Notes under the pieces: generated by a model
The model's input: only the letters and a program-made list of their open reading frames with translations
Told to the model about the DNA's origin: nothing
Databases searched by the model: none
Position numbers and translations under genes: made by a program
In this document: positions 11,318 through 22,100 of the stretch, in pieces
Layout: the number at the start of each line of letters is the position of its first letter
Numbering within the stretch: the stretch's first letter is position 1
Assembly (NCBI RefSeq): GCF_029227915.1
Contig: NC_079876.1
Coordinates: 21,454,001 to 21,518,000, forward strand
Direction of reading: 5' to 3'
Length of the DNA: 64,000 nt
Source: Hydractinia symbiolongicarpus
Taxonomy: Eukaryota > Cnidaria > Hydrozoa > Anthoathecata > Hydractiniidae

Positions 11318-11564
11318 ATTTTAAAAAATAACTAACGAGCAGCATAGGCAGTACTTTTATTTACTTGTTACTGTTTTTGTCTTGTTTTGCACGTGCTTAC
11401 TACAAAGCCACGAGGTTCCTTGTTAAGGTCTGGACATATGTACCAGGTAATCGTTAATTCTCTAGAAATTAACCAAGCTGGGCAACATACCGTACTTCCC
11501 GCGTGTTTAAGTTTAAAACGCGTTTTTGTTTCGCATAGTTCTTGAGTAATCTCCAGTTTTCTCG

Positions 11565-11824
11565 TAATCTTAAGATAACTTTAGTTATCTTAAGATAACT
11601 TTAGTTAACTTAAGATAGCGCTAACATCAAAGGTAGAAAAGTCGTTAATGTTACCATGATCAAGAAATCTTACAATATTTTCTCTGATAATTTGTTATCT
11701 TAAGATTACTCGAGTTATCTTACAATCAGAACATTAATGTGAATATGCACGCATTCCAAAGTCACATTAATAGAGTTATCTTAAGATAACATTTGTTATC
11801 TTAAGATAACTGTATTAATGTGAC
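11565..11824. repeat. cluster of the palindrome GTTATCTTAAGATAAC upstream of the HECT gene
   Basis: The self-complementary motif and close variants recur at about 11567-11612, 11694-11731 and 11775-11811. The last two copies form the core of a 64-base hairpin (11761-11824). Its 31-base arms start GTCACATTAAT, differ at one position, and are separated by two bases. The cluster lies 250-500 bases upstream of the HECT start codon. It may be a miniature inverted-repeat element; a regulatory role is only a possibility. Confidence 0.7.
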
Positions 11825-12894
11825 TGGAGTGCCATAGGCAGCCGCCGAAGTCGACTGTTTTTACGGCAGAAAACAAAGGAATCGAGAGAAACAAAGTCAG
11901 CGAAATGCGGCAAAATGTAGTTCGACTACCGTAAGAACCATAGTACTTCGGCAAAGCACATCGAAGGAGAGTCGAGCCTCGGCAAACACTCCTGAGTGGA
12001 GATAAGAATATTACCTCGGATCCTGGGCGCAAAGGAATTTTATTAAACGCTTATAATAAAAATTATGCGTTGCTTTAAATCAATTTCTATATTTAGATAC
12101 ACATGATTTTCTCATTGGCAAAATTTCTCCTTAGGCGAGTGCCGAAGTGGCCGAAGTCTAAATCCGCCCCTGCTTTTCTCTTCAAGCGCCTTCTTCAAAC
12201 TGTCGTCCGCATGGTACAACGAATTGCATTTCGGGAATGCTCCGGGCGAGTTCGGGAAAGTGCAGGCGGTTTCGGAGGACAACCGCCAATTTAATTCGAA
12301 AAGTCGCCCGAACTCGCCTTTTGCGGCTTATCGGGACCCTCCTCTTAGAATTTTCAATGCTATGGACATAGGAAAATTCTCAGACAACCCTGGCCAAAAT
12401 ATTATGGGAATTTTGAAAAATTCATATGCCACTATCCCCCATCCCCCAATTTTAATGTTGAGTTGTATCCCTGGCAAACTTTGATAATAAAAATAAACCA
12501 AATACAAACCACAACATTGAAGTGGGGGAGAGGGGGTAAAAAATGATATTGTCATTTTCCCCAAAATTTATGACCAGGGTTGTAGCTAGAGTTGTTGTTA
12601 TTAGGTTAGTTTTTCGATGAACAAGATGTTTCTGCACGTAACGAAGCTAGTATTCTTGAGTATCCAATAGTGCTCTATCTCTCTCTCCATTATCTACTAT
12701 ACTAGAGCCCCTGAGAGGTGACATACTGAGCAACTATTTGGTTCTATTATAATTAGCTTAGCTAGCTATACTGACGCCACTTCATTAAGATCAGTTGGAG
12801 ACAGAAAAAAGGAAACAGGCTTTACCTCACCTTTGATACCTTTGATAATCATTCAGTCTTCTAGACTTCGTCTACGTCGATGACGCCGGCGACT
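11825..12894. other. gene-free stretch, locally GC-richer
   Basis: Between 11830 and 12310 the sequence is richer in CpG than its surroundings, with repeated phrases such as GCCGAAGT and CGCCCGAACTCGCC. These could come from a dispersed repeat; similar wording (GGCCGAAGCTGGCCGAAC) occurs at 2244-2262. No supported exon was found. The segment upstream of 11317 could hold the HECT promoter, but no clear core element is visible. Confidence 0.3.
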
Positions 12895-12933
<39 letters not shown>

Positions 12934-12946
12934 GTCTCTCTGTCTA
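12895..12946 (+). repeat. TCTG tetranucleotide microsatellite
   Basis: About nine perfect TCTG units run from 12895 and grade into TCTC/TCTG variants up to about 12946. The following stretch to 13520 contains no coding exon I can support. Confidence 0.9.
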
Positions 12947-14195
12947 ACTATCTATTAAAAGGTAGAGCACGAGAAGCAGCAAAGACATGCTGCATCTGTT
13001 GAATAATATTTCTTTATGCTTTAATATATTTCTAACTTGAAAAATGAACAACTGTAAAAGTTTACAATCAGCTTATAGTTTATATATGGAACATGCTAGA
13101 AAGTACTAGTAAACAAGCTATAGAAGTTTCAAGAAAGTTCAAAATGATGTTCATAATACATGCATGATGTCATGTTTATGCATGTGTAAATGTTCTGGAA
13201 TAATCCACTATGTTCTAGTATATGGATAGAGTGTATAATTTCAATAACATGTCAACTATGCTGTTAGTATCAGCCACTCCATTTAGAGGCCACATCATAA
13301 TAGATATTATTACTATTATTATATTAAGGGAGATAGGATGAGAAATGTTTGTAGACTTGACAGAAATAATAGAGTTAATGCCTTTCCAAACCTTGCGAAT
13401 AGACTGGGTATATTAATAACCCCCTTCCAATCTGATTCACACTGTTAGATCTAAACTCAAATTCCTATGCATCAAGTCTGTCCCAATTATATACCTTTAT
13501 TTTTGGTCTACATATATATACTAGTTGATAAAGACCCGTGCAAAAATCCACTTAGGCAATAGAACATTGAAAAAGTTGGTTGTTTAAGACGTTTTGCTGA
13601 AAAAAAAAATTGCCAAAATTTAGTTTATTTGTTGCCTGTAACATGTAGAGGTTGAAACGCTGATCGAAATAATGTATAGGATCATATCTTTTCTACGAAC
13701 GACTAAAGACATATAAGGGTTTAAAAATTTTGCTGACATCAGCAATGGCCCGTTAATAATAATAATAATAATATATTTTTTACCAACAATCTACAGTTAC
13801 AAGTATCCAGTAAATATATAAAGCCTAGAAATATTAATTCATTTTTATATATACTATATGTTAAAGCTTACCTCCTGAGAAAAATCAAGTTGACCTAAAT
13901 CGATTCATAACATCTTCAGAAAAAACAATTTAACGTTTATTTTGTTAAAATCACTATTGTATTCAAGAAACCAGACAATGTTTACCTCATGTTTTTAAGC
14001 CTTCACCTCACTTGTTCGCCATTTTGCAAGTGAGCATTTAAGAGTATAATTATGCGCCTGACGTCACTAGTTAGATGCTCACATTCGGACCCCCGGGATG
14101 AGAGGCGAAACTTTGCGGATGTGATGTGATGTGATTTGTAAAAAAAAGTTCAACACGTTGATGAATAAGGACAAATCCTTTTTTTAAATAGTAAT

Positions 14196-14398
14196 ATGGC
14201 TTCTTGCCCACTTACCTAGTTGTCTTAACCACCAAAAGAAACAAGGTGTATTTTTTTCAACTTTCCCAAAGATCCAAAACAACGAACTATATGGATCAAA
14301 CTGATCAGGAGAGAGGATACACTTCCAAAGAATTTTAAGATCTGCGAAGCTCATTTTACTTCCGAGTTCTTTGACTTTAGAAAGAAAAAAACAAAAAG
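14196..14398 (+). pseudogene. THAP-type zinc finger exon, frameshifted
   Basis: Across three frames the exon spells a THAP finger. An ATG and first cysteine at 14196-14207 are followed by LPSCLNHQKKQGV in a second frame and FNFPKDPKQRTIWIKL in a third. It continues with REDTLPKNFKICEAHFTSEF. The C-x2-H part of the C2CH zinc site (ICEAH) and the FPKD/W landmarks are present. Two single-base shifts break it, one between the first Cys and LPSC and one in the run of T near 14250. An AAAAAG|GTTAGT donor follows at 14398. THAP domains bind DNA in P-element and Kolobok transposases. Confidence 0.65.
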
Positions 14399-14473
14399 GT
14401 TAGTAGATTTTTTCATTTTTATCGTCATTCATCGAACTCATGCGCTATTATCTAATTCGAATACGTTTACATA

Positions 14474-14692
14474 TCAAAACTCACTGATCAAATTAAAAAT
14501 ATTTGCGGATTCTAACTCACAATAGCAACGACACTCCGCTTCGCTCGTCATTATCTTACACTTTCCACACTTGCACCACGTCCTTACAGCAACAGCAACA
14601 CGTGAAGCGACTTCTTCTTGAATAGTATCCTCATCACAGCTCTCCCATCTGAAATCCAAGTCAGTGCTTGGTCTAGTATTTCGCCTGCTCAA
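14474..14692 (-). CDS. P2RX7_C-like cysteine-rich domain ORF, 72 residues
   Basis: The ORF contains WCKCGKCKIMTSEAECRCYC followed by ELESANIF. This matches the zinc-binding cysteine pattern of the P2X7-receptor intracellular C-terminal domain (P2RX7_C), which is widespread in cnidarian and sponge predicted proteins without the channel part. No membrane segment is present. The reading starts MSRRNTRPSTDLDFRWESCD and may begin at an acceptor (ATTTCAG) within it. It lies convergent to the THAP exon inside the same TTAA-bounded element. A mobile-element cargo or partner protein is an inference. Confidence 0.55.
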   Translation of the reverse strand: MSRRNTRPSTDLDFRWESCDEDTIQEEVASRVAVAVRTWCKCGKCKIMTSEAECRCYCELESANIFNLISEF

Positions 14693-15691
14693 ATTGAAAT
14701 TCTACAACATTTTCCCTGTCGCTCTTTTTTTTTTTTTGCATTGTATTGCAATTGAATGATGATTTCTCAACCGAAGTTAGTATTCATTTTCAAAGTTTCC
14801 TGATATTTTCACGGGGGTAAACATACTCATTACCAATGAATTTCACTAGTAAAGTTTGAGTAAATAATTCCAATGCGGAAGATGATTTACGATCTACTAA
14901 CAGGTGACGTCAGAGCACTCAAGGTGAAGAAATTTATAAAACAGCATTGCGGATGTTTTACCTCGTGTCGGAGGTGAATTTTTGAATCTTTGAATAGGCA
15001 TTATTAACTTATAAGTGCGAATTAAGGAAAATAAACTTTATATTCGTAAATCACGTATGAATATGAGCCAATTTAGGTCAACCTAATTTTTCTCGGGAGG
15101 TAAGCTTTAACTATATCTGAGTATATGTTGGAGGGACAGGCCTAGGGAAACGCTAGGTTACACAGACAAACAAATACAAAAAAAATAAATCTAGAACCAT
15201 GTAGAGTGTGGTACAAAAACGCGAAAATTTTTTTTCATAAATTTATATCCTGTTACCTTCATCATAGACCTTGAAACGATGATCAAGAAAATGTATAGGA
15301 TCATGTACTTTTGACAAACGGTTGCAGAGATGGGGTTTAAAGGTTTTTTGATGACGTCATCAGCCCATCTATTCCAAAACGGATTGGGAAACCAGGTTTT
15401 GGAAAATTACCCAAATTGGTCCTAGGTGCTCACTAGTTACCTACGCGGTGAAAAATCATTGACGTCACCACTTCGTTTCCAAGTTATTTGACCTCTAAGT
15501 TTTAGGTGCAATGTAATGGCTTCATTAATTTAAAATAGGATATTGACGTTAAAGTAGTGTTATTGACGTCGCACTGTAACATCAGAAAATCTAACATATT
15601 AGACATAAGTCTTTCGGTGAACTCAAAGGAAAATGACGATATCCACTTTGCCTGTTACAAACAGACACAGTCTCTGTATTATTATAAGAGA

Positions 15692-16117
15692 TACAGATTC
15701 GTTAAAGCATTCACTTTTCGTAGTGGATAGGAGTTAGAAGTAGTAAAGTCAGGCTCAGTGTTATGTTGTTCCTAGGCACTTCAGTTTCTAATGGTGGATT
15801 TGTATGCCATTCATTCTTGCCAACAGATTTTTTGTTGGATTTCAGTAAAGTCTTCAGTGTTCTGCTACCATTGTTAAATAAATTATGCCTTTATGCTGTA
15901 TAAGAAAGGCTTCACCTGTCTTGTATATTTATTCTATGCTACTATAACAAAACAACAGCATTAGCAACATTTATTTCAAATGTTTCAGTTCTTACAAAAG
16001 TATATGTGTGCTGACTTCCTTGCTCTATTTATTGCATCTGTGTGACTAATTTTCTATGCAATTAATCATAGTTCCATAATATTTTAGAAAATAAAAAAAA
16101 AAAAGGCTTTCAAAGAC
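15692..16117. other. gene-free stretch upstream of the first recognised TTC39 exon
   Basis: No coding exon is supported. The TTC39 start exon is preceded by ATATTTTAG at about 16079-16087, a usable splice acceptor, so an upstream untranslated exon may exist. No promoter element could be identified with confidence. Confidence 0.3.
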
Positions 16118-19100
16118 ATGGGATCTTTAACACTTTCTAAAAGTATCGAAAATGCAGAAAAAGCCCTGGCACTGTGCATGTGCAACAAATTTTTTGAAGC
16201 TGAAAGTTTTCTAGAACCATTGTAAGTAATCTTCCTTGTTTACATAATTCATCTTTTCCAGTCTAATATTAGTGCCCCACGCAAACATTTTTCAGTAAAT
16301 AGGGATTATATTGGTTACTTATAAAGATACAGTACTGGAATCAAGACACCTAACATTGTGAGTGTGCGTCATGCTATTATTTTAAAATTGTGATAATCAC
16401 AATAGTTCACAATGTTCATGTTGAATCTTAATGTTCATGATACATTCTAATGATCTATAACTTGTAAAGCCAACTTTGTGAATTTTAAAATATGGGTCGT
16501 CAAAATTATCAAAAGAGAAATAAATCTTCAAAACTTTTTGAGCGATAGTTGAACGCAATGCAATATTTTGTATTTTTATAATGTTAATTTTAATGGTTAA
16601 AAAGTTGTTTCATTTGTTTACTGCCTTTTTTAAACGGTAGGCGATTAAAGTTTAAATTTCCGACAACAAACATTCTTCTTACTTAAAATAATTTTTTATA
16701 TATTTGTTTCTTTATCTATTTTGCTAACTGCTTTTGTTTTTATTAATTTACTAAAAATGAACAAAATTATAAAGATCGTGAAGGTCACAAAGGTAACAAT
16801 AATACATGGTGACTACGGTCCTGAAAAATCCTGGGAAAATTAACTTGTCCTGGAAGTTCCTGGAAAATCCTGGGAAAATTAACTTGTCCTGGAAGTTCCT
16901 GGAAAATCCTGGAATTTGACAAAAAATTGAAGATGTCCTGGAATTGTCCTGGAAAGTAATTATGTTTGCAATTCCAAATATTTAAATCTTTTTACAAATG
17001 TTACAGAAAGGATTTTCTCAAGTAGTAGTTAAAACTTTTTAGCTAGAGGTTTCTTAAACCTCTTTATTTTACATCATTGATCATAATTTTTTAATAATTT
17101 TTTATAGGTATCCCATAGTCAATGAATGCAATGTTGTTAAGATTCTAAGTTCTTAGAGACCAATATATTTTAAGTAAGCTTCCAGAACTTCCTCTTTTTA
17201 GCTTTGGGTGAAAAAAAATTGATTTTTAATTTTTTTTTCCATTAAGTTTTTCTTTTAGTTCTGAAATTTCCCAGAATTAACATCATAGCATTGCAATTTT
17301 GTTGAGATAAATGAAAGGTCACAATGTTTTTCTTTTACATGTGCCTGAAAATGAAGTTCGCATTGTGTAGCCATCAACTTCAACATTTTTTTCGTATAAT
17401 ATTTGTTCCAAACCAATCATAATGGTTAAAATACTTTCCCACATGGTAAGAAGTTTGTTTACAAGGCCAAAATGATAAAAAAACTACTTTAAGTACAATA
17501 TGCTCTAGACCTAATTTACTGGAGGACCATAAGATTATTTTTCAATGAATTGTTTTCTAAAAATATGAATATAGTGCTAACTCCTCAAAATTTAATACCT
17601 GCGAAAACTAATCCTCCAGACGAGGAGTAAAATATTGTATTGAGTTTTAGAGCGAAAGCACATTAGTGAGAAACATTAGTGAGAGAAAAATATTGTAGAT
17701 CTTGGTGAGGTAAAGTTAGTCCAGTTATACACTCACTGTAACCTCAAAAATAAATTGGCTATATTCCCAGAAAGAAAAATGATAATTTTTGACGTTGCTG
17801 CTTCAAGGTAACAAAGCAAGAAAACTACTAAACAATCTTTTGAAACATGGTCCTTTTGTTACTAATTATTTTAGTGTATTTTTTTGTCATCCACAAAATG
17901 TCACATGATCTTTTATGTTCCCCAGGAACCATGGATGAAGCTTCAATACCCTCTATTCATCGCTACTTCTCTAACTAAGGCTAATTTATTTTTATTGGAT
18001 TCTAGCATGAAATCAATTATATTTTTCAAATGGGAAAATGAATCACCTTCTTTGGAAATATTTGGGCAAAATTCAAGGCCTGCACATCAGGGACACAGAG
18101 AACCGCTGTACGGGCCACAAGGGTGACAGGGTTAGTTAAAAACAAGGTTTGTAAAATGCTGTGCAGCACAACATATTTGGCTTCCAGTGGTCCACAAATA
18201 CTTCTAGTTTTCATTGTGTCAAGGCTTGTGATTTTAAGGTTAACAATTTCTCCTGAAATTGTCCTGAAATATCAAAAATTTGTCCAAGAATGTCCTGGAA
18301 TTTACAATTTAATTTTCTGTGGTCACCATGCAGTAATGTTGTTAAGATCGCAATATATTGTTCATGGTCTAATGTTTATAGTGCTTAAAAATTGCGACAG
18401 CATCGTAGATCGTGCGTGTCGACAATGATTACGCTGACCAGGATGTTAGGGCCTGATTCCTGTACTGTATCTTAGAGTACTGTAGATAGGTGAAAAGGCT
18501 GAAAAACTTTAATAGATAAGGACCTTTAACAAATGTAAGGTACTAACTGATCTGGTTTACATTCAGGGATGAAAGCTGTATGTATCACACAATTTCAAAG
18601 GCAACAATATCATATTTACAAGCACTTCTAACCTATGAACAGGTATATTTATAGTGTGTTTGTTATTGCCAAAATTCTGCAGCAGATCAAAGTATTCCAA
18701 AAACTTCCAAACCATATTGGTTTAGTTGCGATTATTATGTTGTAATTTTTATGAGTTGAATTTCTAAAGTGTTTACTCTAGGCGAGTATGAACTGGAGGC
18801 AGCTTATGCTCAGATCTATATCCAGACCATTTCGTGAAAGGCGTACTCACTCACAAGCCCCCACACACGCGCAGATTTGTTTACACGTGGGATTGATCGC
18901 ATGTGCAAATTTTTGTTTTCTTATGTGTGTGATAGCTTTCTGAAATTATTGTAATTACAAAACAGCGAAATATGAAGTTAGAGAATAATTTAAGATGGCT
19001 TTGCAACCCTTATCGTTAACTTAAATCTTTTTCATGTACAAAGAAAACTGCGTAGTTAAAAATACATATTTTTATAAATTTGTTAATTCTTTTAATTTAA

Positions 19101-22100
19101 AGAGATCTAAGGAAGCAAAAATTGAAAAATAAATAAATTAATAACAAAAAAGCAAGAGATGCCACTTATAAAAAATTGATTTTACATCTTTTATACATAA
19201 CGTTTTCTGGACATAAAAAGAAACAAAATAATGATTATTACAGATTGTCCGCAACAACGATGTACCGAAGATTCCTTTCTCATGTTTTATAATTTTATTA
19301 TCCATTTTCATCTTACCAATCATAATGTGTATAATATAATGATTAACAGTAATGGAGAGGACAAAGTTTTATGTGCCTTATTAATTGTATTTTTTAATTT
19401 TTTTTACATTTTTTGTGGCCACCTGTTGTTTGAAAGTAACGAATAGAAAAAAAGGAAAGAAAGAAAAATATCATTCAAACTTAATTTTAACATATTTTAC
19501 TATTTCTAACAGCATTTATCAATTTAGTCCTGGGTACTAGGTTGTGAAATATGTACATGTCAGTAACACCTAAAATTGATACCTGCCATACTATTACCAG
19601 AAGCAAATCATTTCAATATGCTCAATGTGATTGAAAAGATATAAATAGATTAGAATAACAATCAACATAACAGAAAAATTGATTTCCAGAATCTTGTTTT
19701 AGAGTGAGTGAGAAAATCGTTGTTGAGAGAAAAAAATAAAGCACGTAAATAAAGCGAGGTCATTAAGTATTGGGTTTTTTAAAAAAACTTCGTTCAGATT
19801 AAATTTTAAATGTGTGTTATTTGGACAAAACTTCCAATAGATTTCCGTCTTGGTCGGACATTTCCATTTGTTTAGATCTCAGAATTATTGAATAGTTCTA
19901 GTCCTTCTAATCCACGAGCAAGCCTATTCATAGCCAGCCTGACCATCTTAGCTAATTCACTGACTGCTGACTTAGTTAAAAGAACGACGTAGACATGAAT
20001 CCCTAATGCCTGGCCCCTTCGCTGGACAAAATGACAGGTTAAAATTGTTTGGATCAGGTAGTCTGCTGTTTAGAGCTTAAAGTAATGTACATATAGTTCG
20101 TTTACTTTCATTATTTACTTCATCAAATTTGTCATACAATCTAGGTAATTATTAACATTTAACAATAATATAGGATAATAGCATGTATCTGTAGACCTTA
20201 GTTGCTTAATTTTAATAGCTAGCTGTTTGTCTAAATTGGTGATATATTGGCATATATATACTTCCAGTAATTAAGTGTAACTTATTCTTCAAACAACATT
20301 TGTAAAAATAACAATAAGTAGGATTTCACTAACAATGATTTTAAAATAATAGTTGACCTATTGTGAGGGATGTATTGTCCCATCTATTTTTTCCAAGTGG
20401 GACAACAATGGTATTTTAGCAGTATTTAAAACTCAGGTTTCACACACTTTTGATTTCAGAACTAGGATACTATAATTTGACTTTCTTTTATTATTATTAT
20501 TATTATTAATCATATTTATACAGGTTTACATCTTCAGTATGATATAATATATCTGCACTGTTATGAACGAGTGACCTGTTAAAACAAAAATAAACAAAGT
20601 AAACAAAGAGCCAAAAATTGTTTTTTGTTTTTAAATAATATATATAAAATTATGAGAATGTTGGAAAGAAAGAAAGAAAATAAAATAAGAATCAAATAGC
20701 AGACTATGAACAGAAAAATTAGCAAAAATGGGAATTAGAAAAAATTTGAGTTTAGGATTCAAACTTCACAACATTAGAAATCAGAGAAACAATAGCGTAT
20801 CTCCGAGACACCCTGTAACGTATAGGATCAAGCTAAGGTAAGTTGCCAAAGTCGAATTTGAAAAATAGGATTCTAAAATTCACAAAGCCTTGTAGCTACA
20901 GGGTATCTCAGCAAAAAATTAATCAAGCTAAGGTAATAGACCTAGAACTCACTTTGTTTCAAAAACTTTTTAAAATTTATCATACTCTTTTCTTCCCTGA
21001 TATTAGAGGGGAGACTATTAAAAACTAAAGCTCCTTGATAATACGTAAGCTTCCGACCAGCTTCCGTCTTGATGATAGGTAAGACTAATTTAGATCTATT
21101 TCCTCTGGTGTTAATCGAATGGCTAACCAATTTGTAATTGCTTTCAACAGTAATATCGTTAACGGCTTTGAACACATCAATTGCTACTTTCTGTTTTCTT
21201 TGAGTGACGAATGTTGACCAATTCTTGCGGGTTTTGATGATGTGCTTAGCTCTTCTCAGCAAGGACTCAAATTTTCCAATCCATGTTTTATTCATTCCAC
21301 CAAATATGTCGTAGCAGTAAAAGAACAGTGGATGGATCATTGAGTTAGAGATGGTTTCAGCAACATTTGGAGAAATTTTGTAATGTAATTTATATAAAAG
21401 TTTGATGCGTGAGGTTATACGCTTGTATGTTTTTTTAAGGTGATGGTTCATGTTAAGGTGAGTATCCAGTTGAATCCCAAGGTATTCGTAATAATCTGGT
21501 TGGTTTATATCATTTTGATCGATCACAATATTGACAGAGGCTTGTGGTTTTCGGGACGCAAAGACGACAAATTCTGTTTTGCCTTTTTTTGGATTAAGAA
21601 TTAGGCAATTTTCCTTCATCCAATCGTGAATGATATTTGCATCCAAATTTATACAATATTCAATTTCATCCAACGACTTGCTTGATGAATATATGACTGT
21701 GTCATCAGCATACATCAATACTCGACAGTGTTTCAATTGGCACGGTAAGTCATTGATAAGAAGAATAAATAGCAATGGACCCAGAATGGAACCTTGGGGT
21801 ACACCATGCGTCATATTTTCAGGATCTGAGTATGCTCCATCAATGAAAACAGTTTGACTTCGATTAAAAAGATAACTGCCTAATCAATCAATTTCAGTGC
21901 TAGTAATACCATAATAAGGCAGTTTCTGGAGAAGGCAGCCATGGTTTACGGTATCAAAGGCCTTTCTCAAATCCATGAATAGAGCTCCGGTTGTCTTACT
22001 TTTATCCATATTGTATCTTATATCGTCAACAAGTGATTTAACCGCTTCACGTGTAGATCTTTTTCGTCGAAAACCATGTGCTCACTCAATAGATCTTGAT

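Larger units (their letters stand above)
13861..15110. mobile_element. TTAA-bounded DNA element (Kolobok-like) with about 45-bp inverted ends
   Basis: Both ends read TTAA then AGCTTACCTCC, GAGAAAAAT and GTTGACCTAAAT when read inward. The left runs 13861-13905 and the right is its inverse at about 15065-15110. TTAA target sites are used by Kolobok and piggyBac elements, and Kolobok transposases carry a THAP domain. A degenerate THAP exon lies inside (14196-14398), together with a P2RX7_C-like ORF on the other strand. The flanks outside also read TATAT on both sides, so a 5-bp TATAT duplication with ends G/C is an alternative reading. No catalytic transposase core remains. Confidence 0.65.
13521..15691 (-). 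mobile_element. non-autonomous Helitron copy, interrupted by another element
   Basis: Read on the minus strand it starts TCTCTTATAATAATAC after an A (15691) and ends in CTAG followed by T (13524-13521). A hairpin with arms TGGAT and a Ts loop lies about a dozen bases before CTAG, degenerate in this copy. These are the Helitron end rules. The sequence matches the uninterrupted 744-base copy at 59153-59896 in its left part (13521-13755) and right part (about 15200-15691). The middle (13756-15195) is foreign and includes a TAA microsatellite and the TTAA-bounded element at 13861-15110. Confidence 0.75.
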
